Source: Streptomyces sp. LX-29
GTDB taxonomy: Bacteria > Actinomycetota > Actinomycetes > Streptomycetales > Streptomycetaceae
Length of the DNA stretch: 64,000 bases
Direction of reading: 5' to 3'
Assembly: GCF_029541745.1 (NCBI RefSeq)
Contig: NZ_CP089746.1
Coordinates: 4,101,559-4,165,558, forward strand
Shown here: one piece after another, positions 1 through 9,799 of the stretch
Numbering within the stretch: the first letter of the stretch is position 1
How the letters are laid out: each line of letters opens with the position of its first letter
Made by a program: the position numbers and the translations under genes
Notes under the pieces: model-generated
What the model saw: the letters and a program-made list of their open reading frames with translations, nothing else
Database searches by the model: none
Told to the model about the DNA's origin: nothing

Positions 1-1
1 C

Positions 2-1471
2 ATCGAGTGCACCCTGGAGGTCTTCCGGGAGCAGCTCGTCGAGGGCATCCAGGACCTCGGCGGCGCCGGTCTGTCCTGCGCCACCAGCGAGCTGGCCAGC
101 GCCGGCTCCGGCGGCATGCGGGTCGAGCTGGACACCGTGCCGCTGCGCGACGCGACCCTCTCGCCCGAGGAGATCCTCATGAGCGAGTCGCAGGAGCGCA
201 TGTGCGCGATCGTCCGCCCGGACAAGGTCGCCCGCTTCATGGAGATCTGCGAGAAGTGGGACGTCATCGCCACCGTGATCGGTGAGGTGACCGACGGCGA
301 GCGGCTGGAGATCTTCTGGCACGGCGAGCAGATCGTCGACGTGCCGCCGCGGACCGTGGCGCATGAGGGCCCGGTCTACGAGCGCCCCTACGCGCGCCCG
401 GAGTGGCAGGACGCGCTCCAGGCCGACGACGCCGCCAAGCTGCCCCGGCCGGAGACGGGCGAGGAGCTGCGGGCGCAGGTGCTCGCGGTGGTCTCCTCCC
501 CGAACCAGGCGTCCAAGTCCTGGGTCACCGACCAGTACGACCGCTTCGTGCAGGGCAACACCGTGCTGGCCCAGCCCGAGGACTCCGGCATGATCCGCAT
601 CGACGAGGAGACCAACCTCGGCGTCGCGGTGGCCACGGACGGCAACGGCCGGTACGCCAAGCTCGACCCGTACGCGGGCGCCCAGCTCGCGCTCGCCGAG
701 TCGTACCGCAACGTCGCCGCGTCCGGCGCCAAGCCGCTGGCGATCTCCAACTGCCTCAACTTCGGCTCGCCGGAGGACCCGGCGGTGATGTGGCAGTTCG
801 CCGAGGCCACGCGCGGTCTCGCGGACGGCTGCCTGCAGCTCGGCACCCCGGTGACCGGCGGCAACGTCTCGCTGTACAACCAGACCGGCGAGGTCGCCAT
901 CCACCCGACGCCGGTCGTCGCGGTGCTCGGCGTGATCGACGACGTCACCCGCCGCACCCCGATCGCCTTCGCCGAGGAGGGGCAGCTGCTCTACCTGCTG
1001 GGCGACACCCGCGAGGAGCTGGGCGGCTCGGCCTGGTCGCAGGTGATCCACGACCACCTCGGCGGGCTGCCGCCCCAGGTGGACCTGGAGCGCGAGCGGC
1101 TGCTGGCCGAGATCCTGATCTCGGCCTCCCGCGACGGCATGATCGACGCGGCGCACGACCTGTCCGACGGCGGTCTGGCGCAGGCCGTGGTCGAGTCCTG
1201 CCTGCGCGGCGGCAAGGGCGCGCGCCTGGTGGTGCCGGACGGCCTGGACGCCTTCACCCTGCTCTTCTCCGAGTCGGCGGGCCGCGCCGTCGTGGCCGTG
1301 CCGCGCAGCGAGGAGGTCCGCTTCACCGACATGTGCGGCGCGCGCGGGCTGCCCGCCGCGCGGGTCGGCGTCATCGACGGGGAAGCGCTGGAGGTCCAGG
1401 GCGCGTTCGACATCCCGCTGGCCGAGCTCAAGGAGGCGCACGAGGCGACGATTCCGGGCCTGCTGGTCTGA
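2..1471 (+). CDS. purL: Phosphoribosylformylglycinamidine synthase subunit PurL (5' truncated by window edge)
   Basis: PurL is the large subunit of FGAM synthase. It uses ammonia from PurQ and ATP to convert FGAR to FGAM in de novo purine synthesis. The frame is open from base 2, so about 489 C-terminal residues are visible; the full protein is usually about 740-750 residues. Family marks are the glycine-rich DLGGAGLSCATSE stretch at the window start, the GGNVSLYNQT motif near base 860 and the HDLSDGGLAQAVVESCLRGG stretch near base 1155, typical of the AIRS/PurM-like ATP-binding fold. Residue order and spacing look intact to the TGA. It is convergent with the SnoaL-like gene. purF and purM follow on the same strand, so this is a purine locus. 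The start lies outside the window. Confidence 0.97.
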   Translation: MECTLEVFREQLVEGIQDLGGAGLSCATSELASAGSGGMRVELDTVPLRDATLSPEEILMSESQERMCAIVRPDKVARFMEICEKWDVIATVIGEVTDGERLEIFWHGEQIVDVPPRTVAHEGPVYERPYARPEWQDALQADDAAKLPRPETGEELRAQVLAVVSSPNQASKSWVTDQYDRFVQGNTVLAQPEDSGMIRIDEETNLGVAVATDGNGRYAKLDPYAGAQLALAESYRNVAASGAKPLAISNCLNFGSPEDPAVMWQFAEATRGLADGCLQLGTPVTGGNVSLYNQTGEVAIHPTPVVAVLGVIDDVTRRTPIAFAEEGQLLYLLGDTREELGGSAWSQVIHDHLGGLPPQVDLERERLLAEILISASRDGMIDAAHDLSDGGLAQAVVESCLRGGKGARLVVPDGLDAFTLLFSESAGRAVVAVPRSEEVRFTDMCGARGLPAARVGVIDGEALEVQGAFDIPLAELKEAHEATIPGLLV

Positions 1472-1615
1472 GTCCCGCCCCGTCCGCCGCGGTTCCGCGC
1501 CCCGCGCGGACCCGCACCCGCACGGAAGCGGCCGGGCGCCCGTCATGGGCGCCCGGCCGCTCCGGCGTCTCCGGGGCCGGCGCGACGGCCGCCGCGGACC
1601 ACGCCGGGATCGCGC

Positions 1616-1675
1616 CGGGCTCTCGCCGGTCAGGATCTCCAGAAGTCGGGCTCTCGCCGGTCAGGATCTCCAGAA
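1616..1675. repeat. 29-bp perfect direct repeat spanning a gene's stop codon
   Basis: A 29-base unit occurs at 1616-1644 and again at 1647-1675, period 31, with no mismatch. The second copy contains the last codons and stop of the minus-strand SnoaL-like gene, so the 3' end of that gene has been copied in tandem into the spacer between it and purL. Confidence 0.9.
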
Positions 1676-2059
1676 CGCGTCGGATGCCTCGATGTCGTCG
1701 TGGCACTCGTCGATGTCGCTGATCTTGCCGCCGACGATGGTGAAGAACATGCCCTCGTGCATCTCCAGCCCGCGGTCCTTGCGGTCCGCGTAGAACTTGT
1801 GCACCGAGATCACATGCCCACGGCCGTCGGCCAGGATGTGCTTGACGTCGATCCGCAGGGTGCCGCCGGTCTCCTCGTGCAGGCGGCGGTACAGCCGCAG
1901 ACAGGTGTCACGGCCCTTGTGGTGCCCCGATATCGGGCTGTTTCCGGGTACGTGGTGGACGCAGTCCGACGTCAACAGCGTGGCGAGGGTGTCCATGTCG
2001 CCCTTGGTGAACGCTTCGTAGCCCTGGCGGATCAGGGCGCTGTCCGGGTGCTCGCCCAT
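1661..2059 (-). CDS. SnoaL-like / NTF2-fold protein
   Basis: This 132-residue protein has the NTF2/SnoaL-like small alpha+beta barrel pattern: an N-terminal helix (IRQGYEAFTKGDMDTLATLL), the DCVHHVPGNSPISGHHKG segment, and C-terminal strands ending in GGKISDIDEC. Family members range from polyketide cyclases to ketosteroid isomerases and proteins of unknown role; no substrate can be read here. It starts at an ATG with a GGGAAGG element about 12 bases upstream. It is convergent with purL, from which it is separated by the tandem repeat that copies its own end. Divergently, the SCP-like gene starts about 110 bases away. It may bind a small hydrophobic ligand, but that is inference from the fold only. 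Confidence 0.75.
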   Translation of the reverse strand: MGEHPDSALIRQGYEAFTKGDMDTLATLLTSDCVHHVPGNSPISGHHKGRDTCLRLYRRLHEETGGTLRIDVKHILADGRGHVISVHKFYADRKDRGLEMHEGMFFTIVGGKISDIDECHDDIEASDAFWRS

Positions 2060-2166
2060 GGCGGTTCATGCCCTTCCCGTCGACGGAGTCCTGGCGGCCC
2101 GCCGACTGCCGGGTGATGTCGATTTGTCTCCATCATCGGACCGTACGGCTGAGTAAGCTCGCGCTC

Positions 2167-2991
2167 ATGCCTCCCGCGCGCCGTAAGCCCCGTGCCCGCA
2201 CCTACGACGACGCCAGGACGCGGGCCGCCGTCATCGCCCAGCTCGGACACGTCCGGGAGGCGGTGGCCGGGCTGACCGAGGCACAGCTCGCGGCCCCTGC
2301 CGGGCCGACCGGCCGGACCGTGCGCGAGCTGGCGGCCCGGCTGGGCGCGTCCGTCGAGCAACTCAACCGGGACCTGGAGCTGCCCGCGCCCCCGGCGCGG
2401 GAGGTCGCGCTCGACGACTGGGTCGCGGCGTCGGCCGCGCGCGGCGCCGACGTCGCCCGGGGCCCGGAGACGGCCGCGGAGGGAGCCGAGGCGGGGCCGG
2501 CGGCCGGGGCCGCGGAGCTCGGCGCACGGCTGGAGCGCGCCACCGCGCGGTTGGCCGCGCTCGTCGCGGACGCCCCCGCCGGGCGGCTGGTGCCGGCCCG
2601 CGCGGGCGCGATGCGGCTGGAGGACGTCCTCGTCACGCGGTGCGTCGAGCTCGTCGTGGACGCCGACGACATGGCGGCCGCCACCGGGGTGGCGGTCCGG
2701 CACGACCGGCACGCGCTGGCCGCCGCCACCCGGCTGTTGGCGGACGCCCTGGCGGCGAAGGCCCCCGGCGGTTCGGTGGAGGTCCGGGTTCCGCCCTACG
2801 CCGTCGTCCAGTGCGTCGAGGGCCCCCGGCACACTCGAGGCACCCCGCCCAACGTCGTGGAGACCGCCCCGCTGACCTGGCTGCGGCTCGCCACCGGTCG
2901 TCTCACCTGGGCCGATGCCCTGGAGTCGGCGGAGGTGACGGCGAGTGGCGAGCGGGCGGACCTGGCCGCGCTGCTGCCTCTGCTCGTCTGA
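2167..2991 (+). CDS. Maleylpyruvate isomerase N-terminal / bacterial SCP-orthologue family protein
   Basis: The protein has 274 residues from the ATG at 2167. A longer reading frame runs upstream, but its extra 33 residues look like translated promoter. Residues 1-30 are basic (RRKPRARTYDDARTRAAV). The next segment resembles the DinB/MDMPI helical-bundle N-terminus with an Ala-rich, variable middle, and the C-terminal third (PPYAVVQCVEGPRHTRGTPPNVVETAPLTWLRLATG, split here only for description) is the sterol-carrier-like domain seen in actinobacterial SCP orthologues. The biochemical role of this group is unknown. The gene lies directly upstream of purF on the same strand, but purF seems to have its own promoter, so I do not infer a role in purine synthesis. 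Confidence 0.72.
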   Translation: MPPARRKPRARTYDDARTRAAVIAQLGHVREAVAGLTEAQLAAPAGPTGRTVRELAARLGASVEQLNRDLELPAPPAREVALDDWVAASAARGADVARGPETAAEGAEAGPAAGAAELGARLERATARLAALVADAPAGRLVPARAGAMRLEDVLVTRCVELVVDADDMAAATGVAVRHDRHALAAATRLLADALAAKAPGGSVEVRVPPYAVVQCVEGPRHTRGTPPNVVETAPLTWLRLATGRLTWADALESAEVTASGERADLAALLPLLV

Positions 2992-3150
2992 CGTCCGCCG
3001 GGCCGCCGCGCGGCGGAGCGGGCGTCGCGGCGTACCGCGGGGGCTGGCCGAAATGTGATCCTCGCCGCAGCCGAGGGCTGGTTTGGAGGCTCCTCCGCTG
3101 GCAGTAGCGCATTCGAGTGGTGTGATGTGTGACTTTTCAGCGTTCCCACG

Positions 3151-3187
3151 TTCGGAGGTGCGCACAAACTGGCCTAGACTCGATGAC
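3151..3187 (+). promoter_or_regulatory. Candidate purF promoter giving a leaderless mRNA
   Basis: TAGACT at 3175-3180 fits the TANNNT -10 pattern and ends 7 bases before the GTG start at 3188. A weak TTCGGA lies 18 bases further up. No ribosome binding site precedes the GTG, so transcription probably starts at or next to the start codon. This is inference from spacing only. Confidence 0.4.
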
Positions 3188-4705
3188 GTGCCACGTGGTG
3201 ACGGACGACTCAGCCACGACCTGCTCCCCGGTGAGAAGGGCCCCCAGGACGCTTGTGGCGTCTTCGGTGTCTGGGCTCCGGGTGAAGAGGTCGCCAAACT
3301 CACCTATTTCGGGCTGTATGCCCTGCAGCACCGCGGACAGGAGTCCGCGGGCATCGCAGTGAGCAACGGCTCCCAGATCCTGGTCTTCAAAGACATGGGA
3401 CTTGTGTCCCAGGTCTTTGACGAGACCTCCCTCGGCTCTCTCCAGGGCCATATCGCGGTCGGTCACGCCCGCTACTCCACCACCGGTGCCTCGGTGTGGG
3501 AGAACGCCCAGCCGACCTTCCGGGCGACCGCACACGGTTCGATCGCCCTCGGTCACAACGGCAACCTGGTCAACACCGCCGAGCTGGCCGAGATGGTCGC
3601 CGCGCTGCCGCGTGAGAACGGCCGGGCCACCCAGGTGGCGGCCACCAACGACACCGACCTGGTGACCGCGCTGCTGGCCGGGCAGGTGGACGACGAGGGC
3701 AAGCCGCTCACCGTCGAGGAGTCGGCTGCCGCCGTGCTCCCCAAGGTCAGGGGCGCCTTCAGCCTGGTGTTCATGGACGAGCACACGCTGTACGCCGCTC
3801 GGGACCCGCAGGGCATCCGCCCGCTGGTGCTGGGCCGCCTGGAGCGTGGCTGGGTGGTGGCCTCCGAGACCGCCGCGCTGGACATCGTCGGCGCCAGCTT
3901 CATCCGCGAGATCGAGCCCGGCGAGCTGATCGCCATCGACGAGAACGGGATGCGTGCCTCCCGCTTCGCCGAGGCCCGGCCCAAGGGCTGCGTCTTCGAG
4001 TACGTCTATCTGGCCCGCCCCGACACCGACATCGCCGGGCGGAACGTTTACCTGTCCCGCGTGGAGATGGGCCGCCGGCTGGCCAAGGAGGCCCCGGCCG
4101 ACGCCGACCTGGTGATAGCCACGCCGGAGTCGGGCACCCCGGCCGCCGTCGGCTACGCCGAGGCCAGCGGCATTCCGTACGGCTCCGGCCTGGTGAAGAA
4201 CGCCTACGTGGGCCGCACCTTCATCCAGCCCTCGCAGACCATCCGGCAGCTGGGTATCCGGCTCAAGCTGAACCCGCTCAAGGAAGTCATCCGCGGCAAG
4301 CGGCTGGTCGTCGTCGACGACTCGATCGTGCGCGGCAACACCCAGCGCGCGCTGGTGCGGATGCTGCGCGAGGCCGGGGCGGCCGAGGTGCACATCCGGA
4401 TCTCGTCCCCGCCGATCAAGTGGCCCTGCTTCTTCGGCATCGACTTCGCCACCCGCGCGGAGCTCATCGCCAACGGCCTGTCGGTCGAGGAGATCGGCAA
4501 GTCGCTGGGCGCCGACTCGCTGGCGTACATCTCCATCGACGGCATGATCGAGGCGACCTCGATCGCCAAGCCGAACCTGTGCCGCGCCTGCTTCGACGGG
4601 GAGTACCCGATGGAGCTGCCGGACCCCGAGCTGCTCGGCAAGCACCTGCTGGAGACCGAGCTCGCGGGTGGTCCCGACGCCGCGGACGCGCTGCGGCGCC
4701 CGTAG
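3188..4705 (+). CDS. purF: Amidophosphoribosyltransferase PurF
   Basis: PurF commits PRPP and glutamine to purine synthesis by forming phosphoribosylamine. I chose the GTG at 3188. It places the catalytic N-terminal nucleophile (DACGVFG) at residue 23, behind a short propeptide that is cleaved off, as in B. subtilis-type enzymes; the frame upstream shows no PurF similarity. The class II glutaminase domain is followed by the phosphoribosyltransferase domain with the PRPP loop RLVVVDDSIVRGNT near base 4300. Cysteines in CVFEYVY, WPCFFGID and NLCRACFDGEYP match the four [4Fe-4S] ligands of the Bacillus class. Length is 505 residues, normal. purM follows about 170 bases later. The start probably lies at the mRNA 5' end (leaderless). 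Confidence 0.96.
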   Translation: MPRGDGRLSHDLLPGEKGPQDACGVFGVWAPGEEVAKLTYFGLYALQHRGQESAGIAVSNGSQILVFKDMGLVSQVFDETSLGSLQGHIAVGHARYSTTGASVWENAQPTFRATAHGSIALGHNGNLVNTAELAEMVAALPRENGRATQVAATNDTDLVTALLAGQVDDEGKPLTVEESAAAVLPKVRGAFSLVFMDEHTLYAARDPQGIRPLVLGRLERGWVVASETAALDIVGASFIREIEPGELIAIDENGMRASRFAEARPKGCVFEYVYLARPDTDIAGRNVYLSRVEMGRRLAKEAPADADLVIATPESGTPAAVGYAEASGIPYGSGLVKNAYVGRTFIQPSQTIRQLGIRLKLNPLKEVIRGKRLVVVDDSIVRGNTQRALVRMLREAGAAEVHIRISSPPIKWPCFFGIDFATRAELIANGLSVEEIGKSLGADSLAYISIDGMIEATSIAKPNLCRACFDGEYPMELPDPELLGKHLLETELAGGPDAADALRRP

Positions 4706-4748
4706 GACCGCCCTCGACAGCGCGTCGTCGACAGGTCGGCGGGCTCCT

Positions 4749-4775
4749 CGGCGGCCCGCCGGGTCGGCGGGCGGC
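4749..4775. terminator. GC hairpin between purF and purM
   Basis: An 8-bp stem (4754-4761 with 4765-4772) with a 3-base loop, extended by three outer pairs across one mismatch, sits 44 bases after the purF stop. There is no T tract. It could weaken transcription into purM or simply stabilise the mRNA end. Confidence 0.35.
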
Positions 4776-4876
4776 CCTCACGCGTCGGTCGCGGACGGCG
4801 TGGGCGGCCCGGCATGGCCGGACCGCCCCGTCCGCACCCGGACGTCCCTCATCACGACACGAAAGATCTCAACGCA

Positions 4877-5959
<1,083 letters not shown>

Positions 5960-6257
5960 GCCGGACCCGCGGCGCGGAACCCGGCCGAGCGGAACCCGTC
6001 CGAGCCGGACCTGTTCCGGGGCCGGACCTGCTCCGGTGCGGGGCCGCCGTGCCCGAACCTCGTGGCAGACCCTCCCCGGGCCGTTCCGGCGGCCCGGGGC
6101 TCCGCCGTGCCGAGGCAATAGATCACTGCTGTGGACGGGGGCGCTACGCCCTCTGTACGCCCGCTTCCGGGCAGCACAGAAGCCGGTCCGAGGCAGAGGC
6201 CCCGGACCGGCCGAAGTACAGCGAGAAGCCGAACGTCAGAAGCGCGTATGGGCGCGC

Positions 6258-6515
6258 TCAGGCGCGCCGACGCTGCGCCGACGAACCGGACGGCTGGTCG
6301 TCGTCCTCATCGTCGTCGTCGTTGTACAGATCCGCGTACTGTGCGTACGGGTCGTCGTCCAGCTCATCGTCTTCGAACCGCTCGCCATTCGGCGGCTGGC
6401 TCGATGTCGATGCGCCCAGCTCCTCGGCCAGGCGTGAGAGATCCGTCCCACCGCTGTTGTACTTCAGCTGGCGGGCGACCTTCGTCTGCTTGGCCTTGGC
6501 CCGGCCGCGCCCCAT
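6258..6515 (-). CDS. DUF3073 family small acidic-tailed protein
   Basis: This 85-residue protein starts with a conserved basic block (MGRGRAKAKQTKVARQLKYN) and ends with an acidic tail (FEDDELDDDPYAQYADLYN followed by a run of seven D/E residues). This is the layout of the actinobacterial DUF3073 family, whose function is not known. The +/- charge split suggests a nucleic-acid- or ribosome-binding role, but that is only inference. It starts at ATG with GAGGGGGTC about 5 bases upstream. It is convergent with purM, and vdh lies upstream on the same strand, separated by a strong hairpin, so it is probably transcribed from its own promoter in the 370-base gap. Confidence 0.88.
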   Translation of the reverse strand: MGRGRAKAKQTKVARQLKYNSGGTDLSRLAEELGASTSSQPPNGERFEDDELDDDPYAQYADLYNDDDDEDDDQPSGSSAQRRRA

Positions 6516-6916
6516 GGCTCGACCCCCTCAACGACGGGGCTCGACGGCCCCAGAGTCTTGACACGCGTTCACGTTCACATGAGTCGGAGCGGACTCTCGG
6601 GGGGAGAGACCGGTCCGTAGGGCTTCAACGGTACCTGCTTCTGTGGCCATACGGTACGTCGCCCGCACGACGTGCCACTCGGCAGTCCCCGCGAGGCGCC
6701 CTGTCCTCGCTGGTCAACTGCGATTTTAACGTGTATTGAGCGCCGACCCGCCGACAAGCCGTGAGAGATCTCTCCCCGCGCGGCCTGTCCGTGTGCCGAC
6801 AAATGTCGCAGCGGCCCGTCCCGGCGCCATGACGATGCCGGAGATCCGCCACAGGCAGCCTACCCCGACGAATCATTTCGTATGAAGGTACGAAATGATT
6901 CGTCGGGGCGAGGGGG
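6516..6916. other. Intergenic region between vdh and DUF3073
   Basis: The region holds the likely promoter of the minus-strand DUF3073 gene and, at its vdh end, the hairpin listed separately. No coding potential is convincing; short frames here lack ribosome binding sites. A lower-GC patch (6717-6740) may mark a promoter but I cannot assign a strand. Confidence 0.5.
6863..6908. terminator. 20-bp perfect hairpin after vdh
   Basis: The 20-base arms 6863-6882 and 6889-6908 are exact inverted copies with a 6-base loop, 8 bases past the vdh stop on the minus strand. No U tract follows on either strand. It is unusually AT-balanced for this genome. Best read as a tract-less terminator; an operator function cannot be excluded. 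Confidence 0.7.
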
Positions 6917-8011
6917 TCAGCCCTGGCGGCCTTCCGCCATCCGCTGCTCCGCCAGCCGGTCGGCGGCCACCGCCGGCGGCACCCCGTCCGCCTTCGCCCG
7001 CTCGAATATGGCCAGCGTGGTGTCGAAGATCCCGTCCGCCTTCGCCTTCGCCCGCTCGAAGTCGAAACCGTGCAGCTCGTCAGCCACCTGGATGACGCCG
7101 CCGGCGTTCACCACGTAGTCGGGGGCGTAGAGGACGCCGCGGTCGGCGAGGTCCTTCTCCACCCCCGGGTGGGCGAGCTGGTTGTTGGCCGCACCGCAGA
7201 CCACCGTGGCGGTCAGGGCCGGAACGGTCTCGTCGTTCAGGGCGCCGCCCAGCGCGCACGGGGCGTAGACGTCCAGGTCGGCGCGGATGAGGGTGTCCGT
7301 GTCGAGGACGGCGGTCACCTTCGGATGCCGGCTCATGATCCGGTCGACGGACTCCTGGCGCACATCGGTGATGAACACCTCGGCACCGTCCTCCAACAGG
7401 TGCTCGACCAGGTGGTGGCCCACCTTGCCGACACCCGCGACGCCCACCCGGCGGCCGGCGAGCGTGGGCTCGCCCCAGGCGGCCTGGGCGGAGGCCCGCA
7501 TGCCCTGGAAGACGCCGAAGGCGGTGAGCACGGAGGAGTCGCCGGCGCCGCCGTTCTCGGGGGAGCGGCCGGTCGTCCACCGGCAGACGCGGGAGACCAC
7601 GTCCATGTCCGCGACATAGGTGCCGACATCGCAGGCGGTGACATAGCGGCCGCCCAGGGAGGCCACGAAGCGCCCGTAGGCGAGCAGCAGCTCCTCCGTC
7701 TTGATCGTGTCGGGGTCACCGATGATCACGGCCTTGCCGCCGCCGTGGTCCAGCCCGGCGAGCGCGTTCTTATAGGACATGCCGCGGGCGAGGTTCAGCG
7801 CGTCGAGCACCGCCGCCTCGTCGGACGGATAGGCGTGGAAACGGGTGCCGCCCAGGGCCGGGCCCAGGGCGGTGGAGTGGATGGCGATGACGGCCTTCAG
7901 GCCGGTCTCGCGGTCCTGGCAGAGGACGACCTGTTCGTGGCCGCCCTGATCGGAGCGGAACAGGGTGTGCAGCACGCCGTCAGCATCGTCGGTGAGACGT
8001 ACGTCAGTCAC
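6917..8011 (-). CDS. vdh: Valine (branched-chain amino acid) dehydrogenase
   Basis: NAD-dependent oxidative deamination of valine, leucine and isoleucine to 2-oxoacids; in Streptomyces this supplies branched fatty-acid and polyketide precursors. The GTG at 8011 is preceded by GGGAG at the right distance and gives 364 residues, the length I recall for the S. coelicolor enzyme; an ATG 15 bases upstream is in frame but has no good site. Seen in order: KAVIAIHSTALGPALGGTRF, the catalytic-Lys region ARGMSYKNALAGLDHGGGKA, YVTACDVGTYVADMDVV, the Rossmann VGVAGVGKVGHHLVEHL, and CGAANNQLAHPGVEKDLADR. The gene is divergent from the unknown gene at 8199, with a 187-base shared promoter region, and ends at a strong hairpin. 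Confidence 0.96.
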   Translation of the reverse strand: MTDVRLTDDADGVLHTLFRSDQGGHEQVVLCQDRETGLKAVIAIHSTALGPALGGTRFHAYPSDEAAVLDALNLARGMSYKNALAGLDHGGGKAVIIGDPDTIKTEELLLAYGRFVASLGGRYVTACDVGTYVADMDVVSRVCRWTTGRSPENGGAGDSSVLTAFGVFQGMRASAQAAWGEPTLAGRRVGVAGVGKVGHHLVEHLLEDGAEVFITDVRQESVDRIMSRHPKVTAVLDTDTLIRADLDVYAPCALGGALNDETVPALTATVVCGAANNQLAHPGVEKDLADRGVLYAPDYVVNAGGVIQVADELHGFDFERAKAKADGIFDTTLAIFERAKADGVPPAVAADRLAEQRMAEGRQG

Positions 8012-8198
8012 GGTGGTGACTCCCATATGTCGCTGGACGCCCCCCTGCGGGTGGGGAGGGCCGGTCGGCAAGAGGGTAAGCCCTCAAGGTCGCGGTGAGC
8101 GGTCAAGGAGACCGTTCTGTCATGCGTCTGGCATGGGACGATTCGAGCATCCGGCAGAGAGAACTCGAAGCACTCGAATCGGCCTTGAGGGAGCGTGC

Positions 8199-9035
8199 GT
8201 GGCGTTGGCGACTTCGGTGACTGTCCCGTACGCGGCGTATCTCCGGGTCTACGAGCCGCTCGCCGCGTTTCCGGAGCCGGAGCGCACGCACTGGGCGCGC
8301 TACGCGCGGCGTGATCGGCTGCCGGGGGCCCAGGACGAACTGCGCCGGTCGCTGGCGGACTTGCTTCCGGTGCCGCCGGTTCCGGTCCCCGTGCACGAGA
8401 GCGGCGACGCCTTCGTGGCCGTCGTCGACGGGGTGGTCTGCGTCTGCCCCTGGCGTACCCGGCTCCGGGGCTGGATCGCCCTGGAAGAGCTCGCCGAGCG
8501 CTTCCCGGCGCCGCTGCTGGACGCGGTGCTGCCGCCGGTGGTGCGGCGGCAGGCGGAGGCGGACTTCGCCCGCTGGCTGGAGCGCAACCCGGACGCACGA
8601 CCCTGGATCCGCTCCGCGACCTGGCACGTTCCGGTGCGCTGGTTCGTCCTCTTCGCCGACGAGGAGCGCGAGTACACCAAGGGGGAGGAGGGGCTGCTGC
8701 TCCGCTACCGGACCCCGATGGTGGAGGCCCGGCGCCGGGTGGCGCGCGCCTTGAAGGTGCTGCGGGAGGCGCTCGGCGAGGGACCCCTGATCGACGGCCT
8801 GGTAGATGTTGGTCGATGGCTGGAGGAGTTCCACCCGCGCTCACTGGTCGAGCTCGACTACGGCGGACTGGTGCACGCGGTGCCCGAGGAGCGGCTGCAG
8901 GATGATCACTCGGCCGCCGATGTGGCGGAGGGGCTCGCGGCGCTGCGCGACGGGGACGGCGAGCGGGCCGGGCTTGCGTACGAACGGCTGACGGAGCGCT
9001 GGAGCATGGTGCGCGGACGGCAGAATGCAAGCTGA
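8199..9035 (+). CDS. Conserved hypothetical protein
   Basis: 278 residues from the GTG at 8199, chosen because GAGGGAG lies 5-6 bases upstream; the reading frame extends further 5' but into the vdh promoter. The protein is soluble, with no signal peptide or membrane segment. Visible blocks are VTVPYAAYLRVYEPLAAFPEP, a GWIALEELAERFPAPLLDAVLPP helix region, and EFHPRSLVELDYGGLVHAVP. It ends with helices (ADVAEGLAALRDGDGERAGL). I recognise it only as a Streptomyces-conserved protein lying between vdh and bldC, with no known domain. Codon use is normal for the genome, so it is very probably expressed. No function is proposed. Confidence 0.8.
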   Translation: MALATSVTVPYAAYLRVYEPLAAFPEPERTHWARYARRDRLPGAQDELRRSLADLLPVPPVPVPVHESGDAFVAVVDGVVCVCPWRTRLRGWIALEELAERFPAPLLDAVLPPVVRRQAEADFARWLERNPDARPWIRSATWHVPVRWFVLFADEEREYTKGEEGLLLRYRTPMVEARRRVARALKVLREALGEGPLIDGLVDVGRWLEEFHPRSLVELDYGGLVHAVPEERLQDDHSAADVAEGLAALRDGDGERAGLAYERLTERWSMVRGRQNAS

Positions 9036-9333
9036 GGCGTGCGCCGGGCGCGTATGGGAGCGCGGCTGCGGGCGTCGGCCGGGGCGCGCGGGGCGTGAGC
9101 CGGCGGGTGCTCCGGGCGCGCGGGCGTCGGGCGACGGACCAACGGCCGGGACGTAGGTCCCGATCCGGGCTATTGCGGCAACAGTGACCTAACCCACTTA
9201 CTTCGGGTCTTGCGGCTATCCCCTACCCTCGTGCCAAAATAGGACAAGGAGTCCAGGAGGGCCTCCTTCCGTCCAAGTAAGGGCGGATTCATCGGTATTG
9301 CACTCCTTGATGGTGCTGATGGCGCTTGGTCCC

Positions 9334-9354
9334 ACCGTGACTGATCGTCACGGT
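9334..9354. promoter_or_regulatory. BldD-box-like palindrome upstream of bldC
   Basis: Perfect 8-base arms (9334-9341 and 9347-9354) with a 5-base spacer read accGTGActgatcgTCACggt. The core GTGA-N7-TCAC fits the known BldD operator pattern (AGTGA...TCACC type). bldC is a reported BldD target as I recall, which would fit. Binding here is inference. Confidence 0.5.
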
Positions 9355-9554
9355 TGGGTGACTGTCCGTTATGGCATGGTCCATCGGGTTCCGTCGAGGT
9401 TGAACACCTGAGAGGGCAATTCCATCGGTTTGGCCGACGGGGCTGGACAGATGGTGTAGTTGTAGTGCCGAGGACAAGCCGTTCGTCCTATAACCGACTC
9501 GGCCCGCGTCCGCCATTTCGGGCAACGCGGGTCAAGGTGCAGAATTTAGAGGAA

Positions 9555-9576
9555 AGAACCGTGATGGTTCGGTTCT
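9555..9576 (+). promoter_or_regulatory. Leader hairpin just before the bldC ribosome binding site
   Basis: A 7-bp stem (9555-9561 with 9570-9576) and an 8-base loop end three bases before GAGGAGG (9580-9586). It would leave the ribosome site free but could affect mRNA stability or initiation. Confidence 0.45.
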
Positions 9577-9592
9577 CCCGAGGAGGCCGCTC

Positions 9593-9799
9593 ATGACCGC
9601 TCGCACCCCTGATGCCGAGCCGCTGCTGACCCCGGCTGAGGTTGCCACGATGTTCCGCGTGGACCCGAAGACGGTCACGCGCTGGGCCAAGGCAGGCAAG
9701 CTCACGTCGATCCGCACGCTCGGTGGTCACCGGCGCTACCGCGAAGCGGAGGTCCGCGCGCTGCTGGCGGGCATCCCGCAGCAGCGCAGCGAGGGCTGA
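9593..9799 (+). CDS. bldC: BldC, MerR-like developmental DNA-binding protein
   Basis: BldC is a 68-residue protein made of only a MerR-type winged helix-turn-helix. In Streptomyces it binds direct repeats cooperatively and delays entry into development. The sequence shows LLTPAEVATMFRVDPKTVTR (helix-turn-helix), then the wing GGHRRYREAEVRALL; there is no dimerisation helix, the hallmark that separates BldC from full MerR proteins. It starts at ATG behind a strong GAGGAGG. The long upstream region carries a BldD-like palindrome. A T-tract terminator lies about 120 bases downstream. Identification is firm. Confidence 0.97.
   Translation: MTARTPDAEPLLTPAEVATMFRVDPKTVTRWAKAGKLTSIRTLGGHRRYREAEVRALLAGIPQQRSEG

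Larger units (their letters stand above)
9036..9592. other. Long bldC upstream region
   Basis: About 557 bases without a gene and with lower GC than its surroundings, so likely a large regulatory region with one or more bldC promoters. It contains the GTGA-N7-TCAC palindrome and the leader hairpin listed separately. Short frames inside have no ribosome binding sites. I could not pick a single -35/-10 pair with confidence. Confidence 0.6.
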
